From NCBI GenBank assembly GCA_030147525.1, contig JASBVF010000018.1:1-50799 (forward strand): a stretch of DNA of 50,799 nt. Reading direction: 5' to 3'. This document shows, piece by piece, positions 43,027 to 50,799 of the stretch. A program made the position numbers and the translations under genes. The stretch comes from Bacteroidota bacterium. GTDB lineage: Bacteria > Bacteroidota > Bacteroidia > Chitinophagales > Saprospiraceae. The notes under the pieces were generated by a model. It was not told the DNA's origin, did no database searches, and worked only from the letters and a program-made list of their open reading frames with translations. How positions within the stretch are numbered: the first letter of the stretch is position 1; every line of letters starts with the position of its first letter.

Positions 43027-44475
43027 TTAATCCAGGGTGATTTCTCTGCCGAGGTAAAAGTCCAGTATTTTCAGGCGGAACAGGTAATCGTATTTTGCAA
43101 CGATCAGATTCGTCTGCGCAATATCGTAATTGTTTCTGGCTGTGAGCAGCTGCAAATTATTGATAGCGCCCAACTGGAATCTTTTTTCCGCATTTTCAAA
43201 AGCAATCTGTGCGGCTTCCGTCGCTCTTTCGCTGGCTTCCAGGATGCGGCGGCCTGCACGGGCATTGGCAATGGCAGCCTGCACGTCATTTTTCAATTGC
43301 TGTTTGGTCTGGTCGCTTTGCACTTTTGCATTTAAGATACCCACCTGCGCCCGCTGAATGTTGATCCTGTTGCGACCGTTGTTGTAAATTGGCACTTGCA
43401 GGCTTAATCCTATACTTTGTCCAAAATTCTGATCCAACTGATCGAAGAACGGGTTGTCTTTGAATGTGAATTCCTGCGATTGAAACTGGATTTCTTCCTC
43501 AACTCCGTTGAAAACGACTTTCTGCGTAATGAGCACATCGTTTACCTGGTCCACTACTTTTGCAGCGCTCGACCACCGGGTATCAATGCCGCCAAATGCG
43601 GAAAGGGTAGGCAACAGTGCACCTCTTGCGATATCCACATCCAGTTCGGCACTGCGCAGCCTCAGTTCGTTGGCCCTGATTTGCGGCTGCGTGCCAACGG
43701 CCGTATTGTAAACCTCACGGAAAGCCATTGCGTCCGGGTTGGCATCCGGCGGAATTACCACCTGCGGCCGTTCTACTTTAAACTCCGTTCCCGGCTCAAT
43801 CTGCATCAGCATCATCAGGTTCAGGTAGTTGATTTCAATTAAATTCCTGGATTGGGTAATGGACTGCTCGTCGTTGGCGATTTGCGCCAGCACATCGAGA
43901 CGGTCATTGACCGGAAGTGTTCCGGCCTGGATGAGTTTATCGGTTTGCTCCAACTGCTGCTGAGAGAGGTCCCGCCGCTTGATGGCATTTTCCAACTGCT
44001 CCTCCGCCATCAGTATTTGCAGATAGGCATTTGAGATGCTCAACGCAATGTTGTTGAATGAAGCGGCGGCATCTTCCTTAGCAGCCTGCAGGTCGATGGC
44101 GCTTTGTTTGATGCTGTTGTTGATCTGGCCTCCGGCGAAGATCGTCATGCCTACATTGACGCTGTAGTTGTTGAAGCTAATGGTTTGGTTGTCAAAGCTG
44201 TTCGTTGTCGGGTCGATGGTGCGGCCAAACTGCATACCACCCGAAGCTGATCCATTGACACTGGGCAGGCGTGACAGCCTGTTTTGCTTCGCTGTTAAAT
44301 CAGCGAGGTCGATACCGTAGCTTGCCTGTTTTAATGTGAGGCTGTTGGTTCGGGCATACTCGATGCACTTTTGAAGTGACCAGGTGTCTTGCGCCAGAAG
44401 TGTGACTGCCGTGAATCCGGCGAACAGCAAAGTGAAGAGAAGTCTAAAGTGGATAGTGGTTTTTCCAATCCTCAT
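43027..44475 (-). CDS. TolC-family outer-membrane efflux channel
   Basis: A 482-residue outer-membrane factor with a signal peptide (about 1-29, ending LLAQ) and two internally repeated helical-barrel halves, each with long helices rich in Gln, Asn and Ala: LQKCIEYARTNSLTLKQASY and LRSAELDVDIARGALLPTLS are the starts of each half. The trimer forms a channel across the outer membrane and periplasm. It is upstream of the HlyD-like adaptor and co-directional, so the two probably form one operon. Confidence 0.93.
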   Translation of the reverse strand: MRIGKTTIHFRLLFTLLFAGFTAVTLLAQDTWSLQKCIEYARTNSLTLKQASYGIDLADLTAKQNRLSRLPSVNGSASGGMQFGRTIDPTTNSFDNQTISFNNYSVNVGMTIFAGGQINNSIKQSAIDLQAAKEDAAASFNNIALSISNAYLQILMAEEQLENAIKRRDLSQQQLEQTDKLIQAGTLPVNDRLDVLAQIANDEQSITQSRNLIEINYLNLMMLMQIEPGTEFKVERPQVVIPPDANPDAMAFREVYNTAVGTQPQIRANELRLRSAELDVDIARGALLPTLSAFGGIDTRWSSAAKVVDQVNDVLITQKVVFNGVEEEIQFQSQEFTFKDNPFFDQLDQNFGQSIGLSLQVPIYNNGRNRINIQRAQVGILNAKVQSDQTKQQLKNDVQAAIANARAGRRILEASERATEAAQIAFENAEKRFQLGAINNLQLLTARNNYDIAQTNLIVAKYDYLFRLKILDFYLGREITLD

Positions 44476-44603
44476 GAGTCCGATTTTTTTATTGGTGAAG
44501 CAATATTAGTGCAGCCTTCCACGGTAAGGTGAAATAATTCTATCAATAGCTGCTGATTTTGGATAAAAGATTGGAAGGCTGGGTGGATTGAAGGCAAAGG
44601 TAA

Positions 44604-44643
44604 GCAGGATGAGGTTAAAAAATACATTGTCACCTCATCCTGC
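44604..44643 (-). terminator. hairpin after the 328-aa lipoprotein gene
   Basis: Perfect 12-bp arms GCAGGATGAGGT and ACCTCATCCTGC with a 16-nt loop, seven bases beyond the stop codon at 44650. The T-tract after it is poor (TTACCTTT), so termination may be partial. Confidence 0.55.
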
Positions 44644-44649
44644 ACTTGT

Positions 44650-45636
44650 CTAATTCTTTTTCATCCATTCGATGATTTCGGTATCTTTTTTAGCGGCAAT
44701 GTCAGCGGGCAAGTCTACTTTTTTCATTTTCTGCATGTCGATGCCGATGGGCCTGCTTTCGGTACCTCCGAGCAGCTCTTTCAGCACGAGGTAACGGTTG
44801 TTTCTGAAGGTTTTCGGGATGTTGGTTTCAATTCTGAGCGGCTTTTCAAACAGCGGATTGATTTTAAAAACCTGGCTGTCAGCATCATAAGACGGAATCA
44901 AAGCCTGCATGCCGTCGTCCTGGTCCAAAGATTTCAATAAAAACAGAGAATTGTAACGTATGCCTTTCTGAAGCTCAAACTCAGCAGCGGGAAGGACAGC
45001 TTTTGGTGCAGCCGGGTTGCTCAGGTCGTAAACAAATGGGCCCAGGCTTGCTGCATTGCCAATCAGGTAACTTTCCCAAACCTCCATGCGGGTGATGGTG
45101 CCGCTCGATGCATCGTCCACAAAACGCTCGTTGAGGAATTTGGGGATGAGCGGCCCGATCACCTTTTTAGTGGCCAGATCAAAAACCAGAAACTTATCGA
45201 AGCCTCTGATGGCGATCAGCTTGCTCACATTGTTATAGGTAATTTGCGAGAGGTAGTAAGGGAAATCAGCGCTGAAGTTGACCGGAAGTATTTCCCGGAA
45301 TATTTCCTTGCAATCGTTGCCGTCATACACGGACAGGATGCGGTGGCTTTCGCCAAGATCCGGGTCTTCGGTTTCTTTGTCGGCGGAAATGACGACGAGC
45401 ACATTTTCCTTGTTAGCCCAGAAAGTATTGCCTTCCAGCACTTTGCCTGCCAGGTCGCAATTTGGTTTGGAAGGCGCCGGTGTGGCAGGGTTTTCGGTGC
45501 CTGCGCCGCTGCTATCCGTCTGCGTGGTGTCGGAGGCCGGGGTTCCTCCGCTTTGATTTTGGGTATTGAAATCGCCTGTGCATGCGACCAGGGTAAGCAT
45601 CAGAAAAAAGAGGAAGGGTGAGCCTAAAGCTTTCAT
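44650..45636 (-). CDS. lipoprotein of unknown function, 328 aa
   Basis: It starts with a lipoprotein signal (FFLMLTLVACTGDF; the lipidated residue would be C19) and a Ser/Thr/Pro-rich linker (about 25-56) as in surface lipoproteins. The remainder is beta-rich with repeating strands such as NVLVVISADKE, LIAIRGFDKFLVFDLATKKV and YLVLKEL, consistent with a propeller-like fold. I do not recognise a named family. The gene is followed in the same direction by no close neighbour and preceded by a small membrane-protein gene. Confidence 0.75.
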   Translation of the reverse strand: MKALGSPFLFFLMLTLVACTGDFNTQNQSGGTPASDTTQTDSSGAGTENPATPAPSKPNCDLAGKVLEGNTFWANKENVLVVISADKETEDPDLGESHRILSVYDGNDCKEIFREILPVNFSADFPYYLSQITYNNVSKLIAIRGFDKFLVFDLATKKVIGPLIPKFLNERFVDDASSGTITRMEVWESYLIGNAASLGPFVYDLSNPAAPKAVLPAAEFELQKGIRYNSLFLLKSLDQDDGMQALIPSYDADSQVFKINPLFEKPLRIETNIPKTFRNNRYLVLKELLGGTESRPIGIDMQKMKKVDLPADIAAKKDTEIIEWMKKN

Positions 45637-45738
45637 GCTGTATTATTTTTTGCCGAAGGTAGGAATTTGTTGTGATTGGTGAAATTTTAGCGCAGCACGA
45701 ATCTTGTTTGTTCGAAACTTGACCGGGGGGCAAACTTT

Positions 45739-46197
45739 TTATTTTTTCCGTTTCCGGATGCGGGGTTGGTTCCACTCTTCCCGCTGAGCGAATTCAACGA
45801 TTTTCCGCATAAAACCAATCATGGAAAGGAAAACCAGGTAGCCGATCGTCAGTACGATGTAAATCCATTTGTAAGACCCGGCCTCATTCATGCTCAGAGA
45901 TGAAAAAAGGTAAGCAAAACCTCCTGCAGCTCCGGCCAGGCCAATGAAGCTGAGGATGGACCGGGTCCAGTATTTATCCATGTTGTCGGACTGAAGGCTC
46001 ATGATGGAATTGCCGGCAGCAAAAAACAAAATAAAAGAAGCGGCAATCGTCCACGGGAAGCGCTGTTCCACATCCATACCTGCGTAGCGGGCGAAGATGG
46101 CCCCGATGTTGAATACCAGTACTGCGGCCAGGATACCGGCGGCCTGCACGACCGGATTTTGGATTTTTACAAAAGATGAATCGGATGCTGTAGACAT
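45739..46197 (-). CDS. four-helix integral membrane protein, 152 aa
   Basis: Four hydrophobic helices (about 16-33, 47-64, 79-97 and 110-130), a polar N-terminus and a basic C-terminal tail (REEWNQPRIRKRKK), giving a likely cytoplasmic C-terminus. No conserved motif is recognised. It lies 55 bp after rimO on the same strand and may be read through from it. Confidence 0.7.
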   Translation of the reverse strand: MSTASDSSFVKIQNPVVQAAGILAAVLVFNIGAIFARYAGMDVEQRFPWTIAASFILFFAAGNSIMSLQSDNMDKYWTRSILSFIGLAGAAGGFAYLFSSLSMNEAGSYKWIYIVLTIGYLVFLSMIGFMRKIVEFAQREEWNQPRIRKRKK

Positions 46198-46252
46198 GAC
46201 TCAGGCATTTTAATAAAATGAAAAATCAGGGAAGCGAAGCGTTAAAGTACAG

Positions 46253-47566
46253 TCACTGCACCACCTCTCCAAACAAGTCGAACTCCGCTGCATCCGTGAT
46301 TTTCACTTCTGCAAAATCGCCGATCCGAACGAATTGATTTTTAGCTTCCACTAAAACTTCATTGTCAACTTCAGGGGAGTCAAATTCGGTGCGGCCAACG
46401 AAGTAGCCACCTTCCTTCCTGTCGAACAGGACTTTGAAGGTTTGGTTGACTTTTTCTTCGTTTTTCCGGTAGGAAATTTCCTGTTGGATTTCCATCAACC
46501 GGTTCGCACGTTCTGCTTTCACTTCGGCCGGAACGTCGTCTTCGAGGTCGTAAGCGCTTGTGTTTTCTTCGTGGGAATATTGAAACACGCCGAGCCGTTC
46601 AAACTCCATCTCCTGCACAAAATCGCAGAGCTCCTGGAATTCTTCTTCCGTTTCGCCCGGAAAACCGATGAGCATCGTGGTGCGTATGGCAATGCCGGGC
46701 GCACGTTCACGGGCTATTTTTATCAGTTCCGTTGTTTCTTCACGGGTAATCTGGCGCCGCATGCGCTCCAGTACGCCGTTGGAAGCGTGTTGCAAAGGGA
46801 TGTCAAGATAGTTACAAACCTTGGGTTGCCGTGCGATGACGTCAAATATTTCAACGGGAAACTTGCTGGGATAAGCATAGTGCAGGCGAATCCACTCAAT
46901 GCCTTCCACCTCGCAGAGTGCGTCGAGCAGGCGTGGCAGGTCTCTTTTTTTATAAATATCCAGTCCGTAGTAAGTCAGTTCCTGAGCGATGAGCATCAAT
47001 TCTTTCACACCACGCCGGGCCAGGCTCTGCGCTTCCGCCACCAACTGCTCGATTGGTTTTGAAACGTGTTTGCCCCGCATCAGCGGAATAGCGCAAAAGG
47101 AGCAGGTGCGGTTGCAGCCCTCCGAAATCTTGAGGTAAGCGTAATGGGGTGGGGTAGTGATGAGGCGCTCGCCGATCAGCTCGTGCTGATAATTGGCATT
47201 GAGCTTTGCCAGCAGTCCAGGCAGTTCCAGTGTGCCAAACCAGGCGTCCACTTCCGGAATCTCCCGTTCCAGGTCGTCACGGTAGCGCTGCGAGAGGCAA
47301 CCGGTGACGTAGAGCTTGTCGATGCCACCTTCCTCTTTCACGTTAGCGTATTCAAGGATGGTATCGATGCTTTCCTGCTTTGCCACGTCGATGAAGCCAC
47401 AGGTATTCACGATGACGATGTTGGCATCTTCGTCGTTGCTGTCATGCACCACGTCGTAGTCATTCGCCTTTAGCTGGGTGATGAGATTCTCGCTGTCCAC
47501 CAGGTTTTTGGAACAACCCAGTGTGATGACGTTTACTTTATCTTGCTTGATGGATTTTGTCTTCAT
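46253..47566 (-). CDS. rimO: ribosomal protein S12 methylthiotransferase
   Basis: A 437-residue radical-SAM enzyme that adds a methylthio group to the conserved aspartate of ribosomal protein S12. The N-terminal UPF0004 domain has the three cluster cysteines C18 (LGCSKN), C56 (NTCGF) and C90 (TGCLSQR). The radical-SAM cluster is C151, C155 and C158 in EGCNRTCSFCAIP. A C-terminal TRAM domain spans about 372-437. LGCSKNLVDSE at the N-terminus and the overall order distinguish RimO from MiaB. A terminator-like hairpin ends right at its start codon (see 47567-47592). Confidence 0.95.
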   Translation of the reverse strand: MKTKSIKQDKVNVITLGCSKNLVDSENLITQLKANDYDVVHDSNDEDANIVIVNTCGFIDVAKQESIDTILEYANVKEEGGIDKLYVTGCLSQRYRDDLEREIPEVDAWFGTLELPGLLAKLNANYQHELIGERLITTPPHYAYLKISEGCNRTCSFCAIPLMRGKHVSKPIEQLVAEAQSLARRGVKELMLIAQELTYYGLDIYKKRDLPRLLDALCEVEGIEWIRLHYAYPSKFPVEIFDVIARQPKVCNYLDIPLQHASNGVLERMRRQITREETTELIKIARERAPGIAIRTTMLIGFPGETEEEFQELCDFVQEMEFERLGVFQYSHEENTSAYDLEDDVPAEVKAERANRLMEIQQEISYRKNEEKVNQTFKVLFDRKEGGYFVGRTEFDSPEVDNEVLVEAKNQFVRIGDFAEVKITDAAEFDLFGEVVQ

Positions 47567-47592
47567 AAAAAAAACGGCAGGCTTTTACTGCC
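47567..47592 (-). promoter_or_regulatory. terminator-like hairpin and T8 run abutting the rimO start codon
   Basis: Minus strand: GCAGGC, a 7-nt loop AGTAAAA, GCCTGC, then CGTTTTTTTT and directly ATG. Further upstream, TAATTTTG at 47668-47675 (minus strand) is a perfect TAnnTTTG box, about 100 nt before the ATG. Together they look like a promoter, a short leader and an intrinsic terminator; alternatively the hairpin ends the upstream glpD message. Confidence 0.55.
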
Positions 47593-47804
47593 TGCATTTT
47601 GCTGTTTGCTGCAATCTTTTTTCTGCATTTCGAAACCCGGCCTTCTGCCGCCCGGATTTTGAGGGCGCAAAATTAGCAAGATTTGTGAGAGTGGCTATGG
47701 ATGTTGTGGATGCTATGATTTTTACCGGCGAGTCTGTTTGTTTTTTGAAAATCCCGGCTCTTACACATAAAGAAAAGTAGTTTGCCAAAAACCCCCGCTT
47801 TAGA

Positions 47805-47862
47805 CAACTGAAAATCAGCTTATTTGCCTACTCGCCTACAGACCTACCGGCCTACTTAATTT
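47805..47862. repeat. partial inverted copy of the AGTAGGC element
   Basis: On the minus strand it reads AGTAGGCCGGTAGGTCTGTA, GGCGAGTAGGC, then CTGATTTTCAGTTGTC, matching the inner part of the element at 8663-8770. It touches the stop codon of glpD at 47862. Confidence 0.7.
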
Positions 47863-49490
47863 CAAAAATTACGGAGCGCCTGCATCAGGCTCACCAGCTC
47901 CTGTCTTTCCGTTTCGTACTGCTTGTCCGACCATTTAAAAACCTGCTGAAACTCGTGGAGAACGGAGTCCAGGTAACGCTCCACGCTTTTGATATCAAAA
48001 TACAAGCGGCCGGTGCGGCGCTCGAAGAAGTCGGCAGGTTTCATCACCATTTCTTTGGCCAGGCAGTAGCTGAGTTCTGTTTTTATGACGGCCTCTTCTG
48101 GCGGCAAATCCAGAGCGGCCGCTTTGGTGATGATGTTGCGGGCTGCTTCACCGTAAGTTTCAACCAGGTAAAATGTGTAGTGCCGTGGCAGATCCATGTC
48201 TTTCACCCTTCGGGCAATGGACTGCTGAAAGTCTGCTACTTCCCTCGCATTTTTAAATGGATTAGCTGTAAGGGAGATGGTTGCAGTGTGGCAGGGTTTG
48301 TAGCTTTTACCATCATTCTCAGCAGATTTTTTGGCAACCAGATCGACGATGCGCTCGGCCATTTTACGGTAGCCGGTAAGTTTGCCGCCGGCGATGGAAA
48401 TCAGGCCGCTTTCGGATATGAAAATTTCATCCTTCCTCGACATTTCGCTGGCGGACTTGCCTTCTTCGAAAATCAGCGGGCGAAGACCTGCCCAGGTGCT
48501 TTCCACATCCTTTTTTGTCAGCCGGGCATCAGGAAACATCCGGTTGGCGCCATCCAGCAGGTAGGTCACATCCAGTTCATCGGCAAAAACATGGTTCGGG
48601 TCTCCGTGAAACGGGGTGTCCGTTGTTCCGATGTAGGTGGACCGGTGGCGGGGTATGGCAAAAAGCATCCGCCCGTCAGGCACGTCAAAATACACTGCAT
48701 GGCGAAGCGGTAGCCTTTCGTGCGCCACGACGATGTGAACGCCCTTTGAAAGGAACAATCGCTTGCCTTTCAGGGAGTGATCTTTCTTGCGGAGTTTGTC
48801 CACCCAGGGTCCGGCGGCGCTAACGATGTAGGCAGCGGAAATGTTAAATGTTTCTTCCGAAAATTTATCCTTGCAAATGGCAGCTTTCACCTTTCCGTTT
48901 TCATATTCGAAATCTATGGTTTCGAGGTAGTTGACGCACACGGCGCCATGGCGGTTGGCGGCTTTGATCAGTTCGACGGTCAGGCGGGAGTCGTCGGTGC
49001 GGTACTCGGCGTAAAGGCCGCCGCCCCGAAGGTCGTCAGCACGAAGCATGGGTTCCGTGGCCGCTGTTTGTTGTTTGGAGAGCATGCGCCGTTTGTCATC
49101 GCCTTTTACGCCGGCTAAAAAATCATAGACCCAAAGACCGATGGAGGTGGACAACTTGCCGAAAGTGCCGTTTTCAACAATGGGGAGCAGCATTTTCTCT
49201 GCCTTCACGAGGTGTGGAGCGAGTTTGTGAACGATAGCCCGTTCCCGGCCAACTTCCCGGACGAGGCCGATTTCGAATTGTTTGAGGTAGCGTAGCCCGC
49301 CGTGGATGAGCTTGGTGGATTTGCTGCTGGTGCCGGAGGCAAAGTCTCGTTTTTCGACCAGTGCAACTTTCATCCCTCTCGACGCTGCGTCCAAGGCAAT
49401 GCCTGCACCGGTGATACCCCCGCCGATGACCAGCAGGTCGAATTTTTCTGATTTTAGTGTTTGAAGAAATTGAGATCGTTGGGTGGTCAT
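47862..49490 (-). CDS. glpD: FAD-dependent glycerol-3-phosphate dehydrogenase
   Basis: A 542-residue quinone-reducing flavoenzyme oxidising sn-glycerol 3-phosphate to dihydroxyacetone phosphate at the membrane. The FAD loop is LLVIGGGITGAGIALDAASR (19-38), followed by the GlpD signature SSKSTKLIHGGLRYLKQFE. Further family motifs are TDDSRLTVELIKAANRHGA and YIGTTDTPFHGD, and a C-terminal helical domain is present. The ATG at 49490 (MTTQRSQF) is chosen; 44 upstream in-frame residues overlap the divergent kinase start and have no family support. Confidence 0.94.
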   Translation of the reverse strand: MTTQRSQFLQTLKSEKFDLLVIGGGITGAGIALDAASRGMKVALVEKRDFASGTSSKSTKLIHGGLRYLKQFEIGLVREVGRERAIVHKLAPHLVKAEKMLLPIVENGTFGKLSTSIGLWVYDFLAGVKGDDKRRMLSKQQTAATEPMLRADDLRGGGLYAEYRTDDSRLTVELIKAANRHGAVCVNYLETIDFEYENGKVKAAICKDKFSEETFNISAAYIVSAAGPWVDKLRKKDHSLKGKRLFLSKGVHIVVAHERLPLRHAVYFDVPDGRMLFAIPRHRSTYIGTTDTPFHGDPNHVFADELDVTYLLDGANRMFPDARLTKKDVESTWAGLRPLIFEEGKSASEMSRKDEIFISESGLISIAGGKLTGYRKMAERIVDLVAKKSAENDGKSYKPCHTATISLTANPFKNAREVADFQQSIARRVKDMDLPRHYTFYLVETYGEAARNIITKAAALDLPPEEAVIKTELSYCLAKEMVMKPADFFERRTGRLYFDIKSVERYLDSVLHEFQQVFKWSDKQYETERQELVSLMQALRNF

Positions 49491-49551
49491 AGGTTTTGAG
49501 TAATTTAACGGCCCGAAATAGCAGAACGTAAAACTACAACTCTTGTTTAAT

Positions 49552-50493
49552 ATGAATAGACAGCAAAAACGCCCTTTCGATATTCTCTGCGCCGGTGAAT
49601 TACTGATCGACCTGATCAGCACGGATTATGCAGAAACTTTTGATGAAGTCACCACCTTTCAACGCATTCAGGGCGGCAGCCCGGCCAACCTTTGCATGAA
49701 CATGGCCCGCCTGGGCAACAAAACCAAACTGGTGGCCAGCCTCGGCAATGATGACATGGGCCGTTTCCTCCGAAAAAGCGTTGAAAACCTGGGCGTTGAT
49801 TGCACGCACATCCGCCATGTCGACCTGCCAACTACGCTCGTCCTGGTTACGAGAACCAATAAAGTCGCCAATTTTGAAGCTTACCGCCTGGCGGACCGCA
49901 TGATTGCAGGCGACCAGTTCGACCCACTGTTTGCTGTTGAATACGCCGTTTTTCACACCACCTGCTTTGCCCTCAGTCTTGAACCGGCGAGAACCAACAT
50001 TCTCAACATGGCCAAACAGTTTCATCAGGCCGGCGGCCAGGTAAGCATCGACGTGAATTATGCCGGTAAAATATGGCCCGATCAGGCCGAAGCTCAAAAA
50101 ATAGTGGCCGCTTACTGCAACCTTGGCGCATTAATCAAGGTCAGTGAAGTGGACTGGGAGCGATTGTACAGTTCACCGCTGACCGATCAGGAAAAGGCGG
50201 TCCGGCATTTCCTCGATCTGGGTGCTGCGGCTGTTTGTGTGACAATGGGCAGCGAAGGGGCATTTGTCGCTTCGCAAACAGAAAGTCATTTTCTGCCGTC
50301 CCGACCCGTGCAGGTGGCGGATACCACCGGGGCAGGGGATGCTTTCTGGTCCGGTTTTCTAACGGCCTGGCTCGACGGGCATAGTCTGCTCGATTGTGCC
50401 AAAGCAGCCCGGCGCATGGCCGAAATCAAAATCGGTACTTTCGGAGTTTTGCCGGACACGGTGGAGCGGGAGATGATTTATGTTGACTTGTAG
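49552..50493 (+). CDS. PfkB-family sugar kinase (fructokinase-like)
   Basis: A 313-residue ribokinase-fold kinase. The N-terminal signature GGSPANLCMNMARLG (41-55) binds substrate. The C-terminal signature DTTGAGDAFWSGF has the anion-hole GAGD (260-263), with D263 the catalytic base. The fold is complete. The substrate may be fructose, 2-keto-3-deoxygluconate or 5-dehydro-2-deoxygluconate; sequence alone does not decide. The ATG at 49552 is chosen over an in-frame TTG at 49543. It is divergent from glpD with a 61-bp shared upstream region. Confidence 0.9.
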   Translation: MNRQQKRPFDILCAGELLIDLISTDYAETFDEVTTFQRIQGGSPANLCMNMARLGNKTKLVASLGNDDMGRFLRKSVENLGVDCTHIRHVDLPTTLVLVTRTNKVANFEAYRLADRMIAGDQFDPLFAVEYAVFHTTCFALSLEPARTNILNMAKQFHQAGGQVSIDVNYAGKIWPDQAEAQKIVAAYCNLGALIKVSEVDWERLYSSPLTDQEKAVRHFLDLGAAAVCVTMGSEGAFVASQTESHFLPSRPVQVADTTGAGDAFWSGFLTAWLDGHSLLDCAKAARRMAEIKIGTFGVLPDTVEREMIYVDL

Positions 50494-50600
50494 TTATACT
50501 TGAAGTAGGCAAGTAGGCAAGTAGGCAGGTAGGCAAGTAGACTGAATTTCAATTGTTAAAGGCCAGGCTTTCCCGCAAACCACTTTTCTTCGAGTATAAA
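50494..50600. mobile_element. AGTAGGC-containing MITE-like element, copy 2
   Basis: It begins on the first base after the kinase stop codon. Left end TTATACTTGAAGTA, five AAGTAGGC-type octamers, GACTGAATTTCAATTGTTAA, CGCAAACCACTTTTCTTCG and right end CGAGTATAAA. It matches the copy at 8663-8770 module by module. Bases 50601-50799 show nothing recognisable. Confidence 0.75.
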
Positions 50601-50799
50601 TTTACGGACAGGTGCTTTGCTGTGCGGCTGGTTTTCACTTAAAAACTCTCAATTTTTGAATAGACTTGTTGGGGCATAAGTAGCTGATTTTCAAGCGATG
50701 TTCAAGCTGAGTTTGTAATTCCAAAGACCAGCACAAATGCCGATTATTCTGTCAATAAAACGATCACATTTCATTCTCAGGGGATAGACAAGTACGTTA

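Noticed and set aside
47585-47788. 67-codon minus-strand ORF upstream of rimO
   Set aside because: No ribosome-binding or family evidence; it overlaps the putative rimO promoter and leader hairpin.

Overview
The window looks like a chromosomal segment of a Bacteroidota member, most plausibly of the Saprospiria (Saprospiraceae-like). The support is: two exported proteins with C-terminal type IX secretion (T9SS) sorting domains; lineage-typical families (DUF6090, DUF6580, DUF5522, 2TM, an EAD11-type adaptor domain); a fungal-like ketol-acid reductoisomerase; and promoter-like sites of the Bacteroidota form TTTG-N18..20-TAnnTTTG. No rRNA, tRNA, IS transposase, integrase or CRISPR array was seen. 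I recognise 36 protein-coding genes; most long ORFs antisense to them are shadows.

Layout. 1-11.5 kb: SLC12-like cotransporter (-), HEAT-like protein (+), 21-bp tandem array A, DinB-like protein (+), secreted M14 carboxypeptidase (-), SRPBCC protein (-), S41 peptidase (-), POT peptide symporter (+), DUF6090 protein (+). 11.6-13.7 kb: an unrecognised 237-aa protein and a GT2 glycosyltransferase. 13.8-20.6 kb: a complete isoleucine/valine cluster on the minus strand in the order ilvD-ilvB-ilvN-ilvC-ilvA, with a palindrome-rich MITE-like element between ilvB and ilvN. 21.0-22.3 kb: marR-yceI pair. 22.3-27.66 kb: an accessory island with only two genes, an EAD11-TM adaptor and an exported TPR protein. 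It is full of repeats and contains 21-bp tandem array B. 27.7-33.1 kb: type II NADH dehydrogenase and a 1363-aa T9SS subtilase. 33.7-39.2 kb: unknown protein, penicillin-acylase-family hydrolase and several small membrane proteins. 39.4-46.2 kb: S9 peptidase, HlyD/TolC efflux pair, lipoprotein, membrane protein. 46.3-50.5 kb: rimO, glpD, and a divergent PfkB sugar kinase.

How the genes fit together. The core genes point to a proteolytic heterotroph: secreted M14, S8 and S41 peptidases, an S9 peptidase and an oligopeptide symporter could form a chain for using extracellular protein. The ilv genes make branched-chain amino acids, and ndh and glpD feed electrons to quinone.

Most unusual signal. 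Two loci 19 kb apart (3479-3876 and 22880-23253) share an ungapped 96-bp leader (about 84/96 identical by hand). In each, the leader is followed at once by a gap-free tandem array with exactly the same 21-bp period but a largely different unit sequence; only the last ~8 nt of the unit, and the positions that vary there, look shared. This leader-anchored, unit-swapping array is my best candidate for an undescribed element. Array B sits beside the EAD11-TPR gene pair, inside an interval bounded by two direct copies of a 60-bp hairpin repeat. All identities were counted by eye; no database search was possible.
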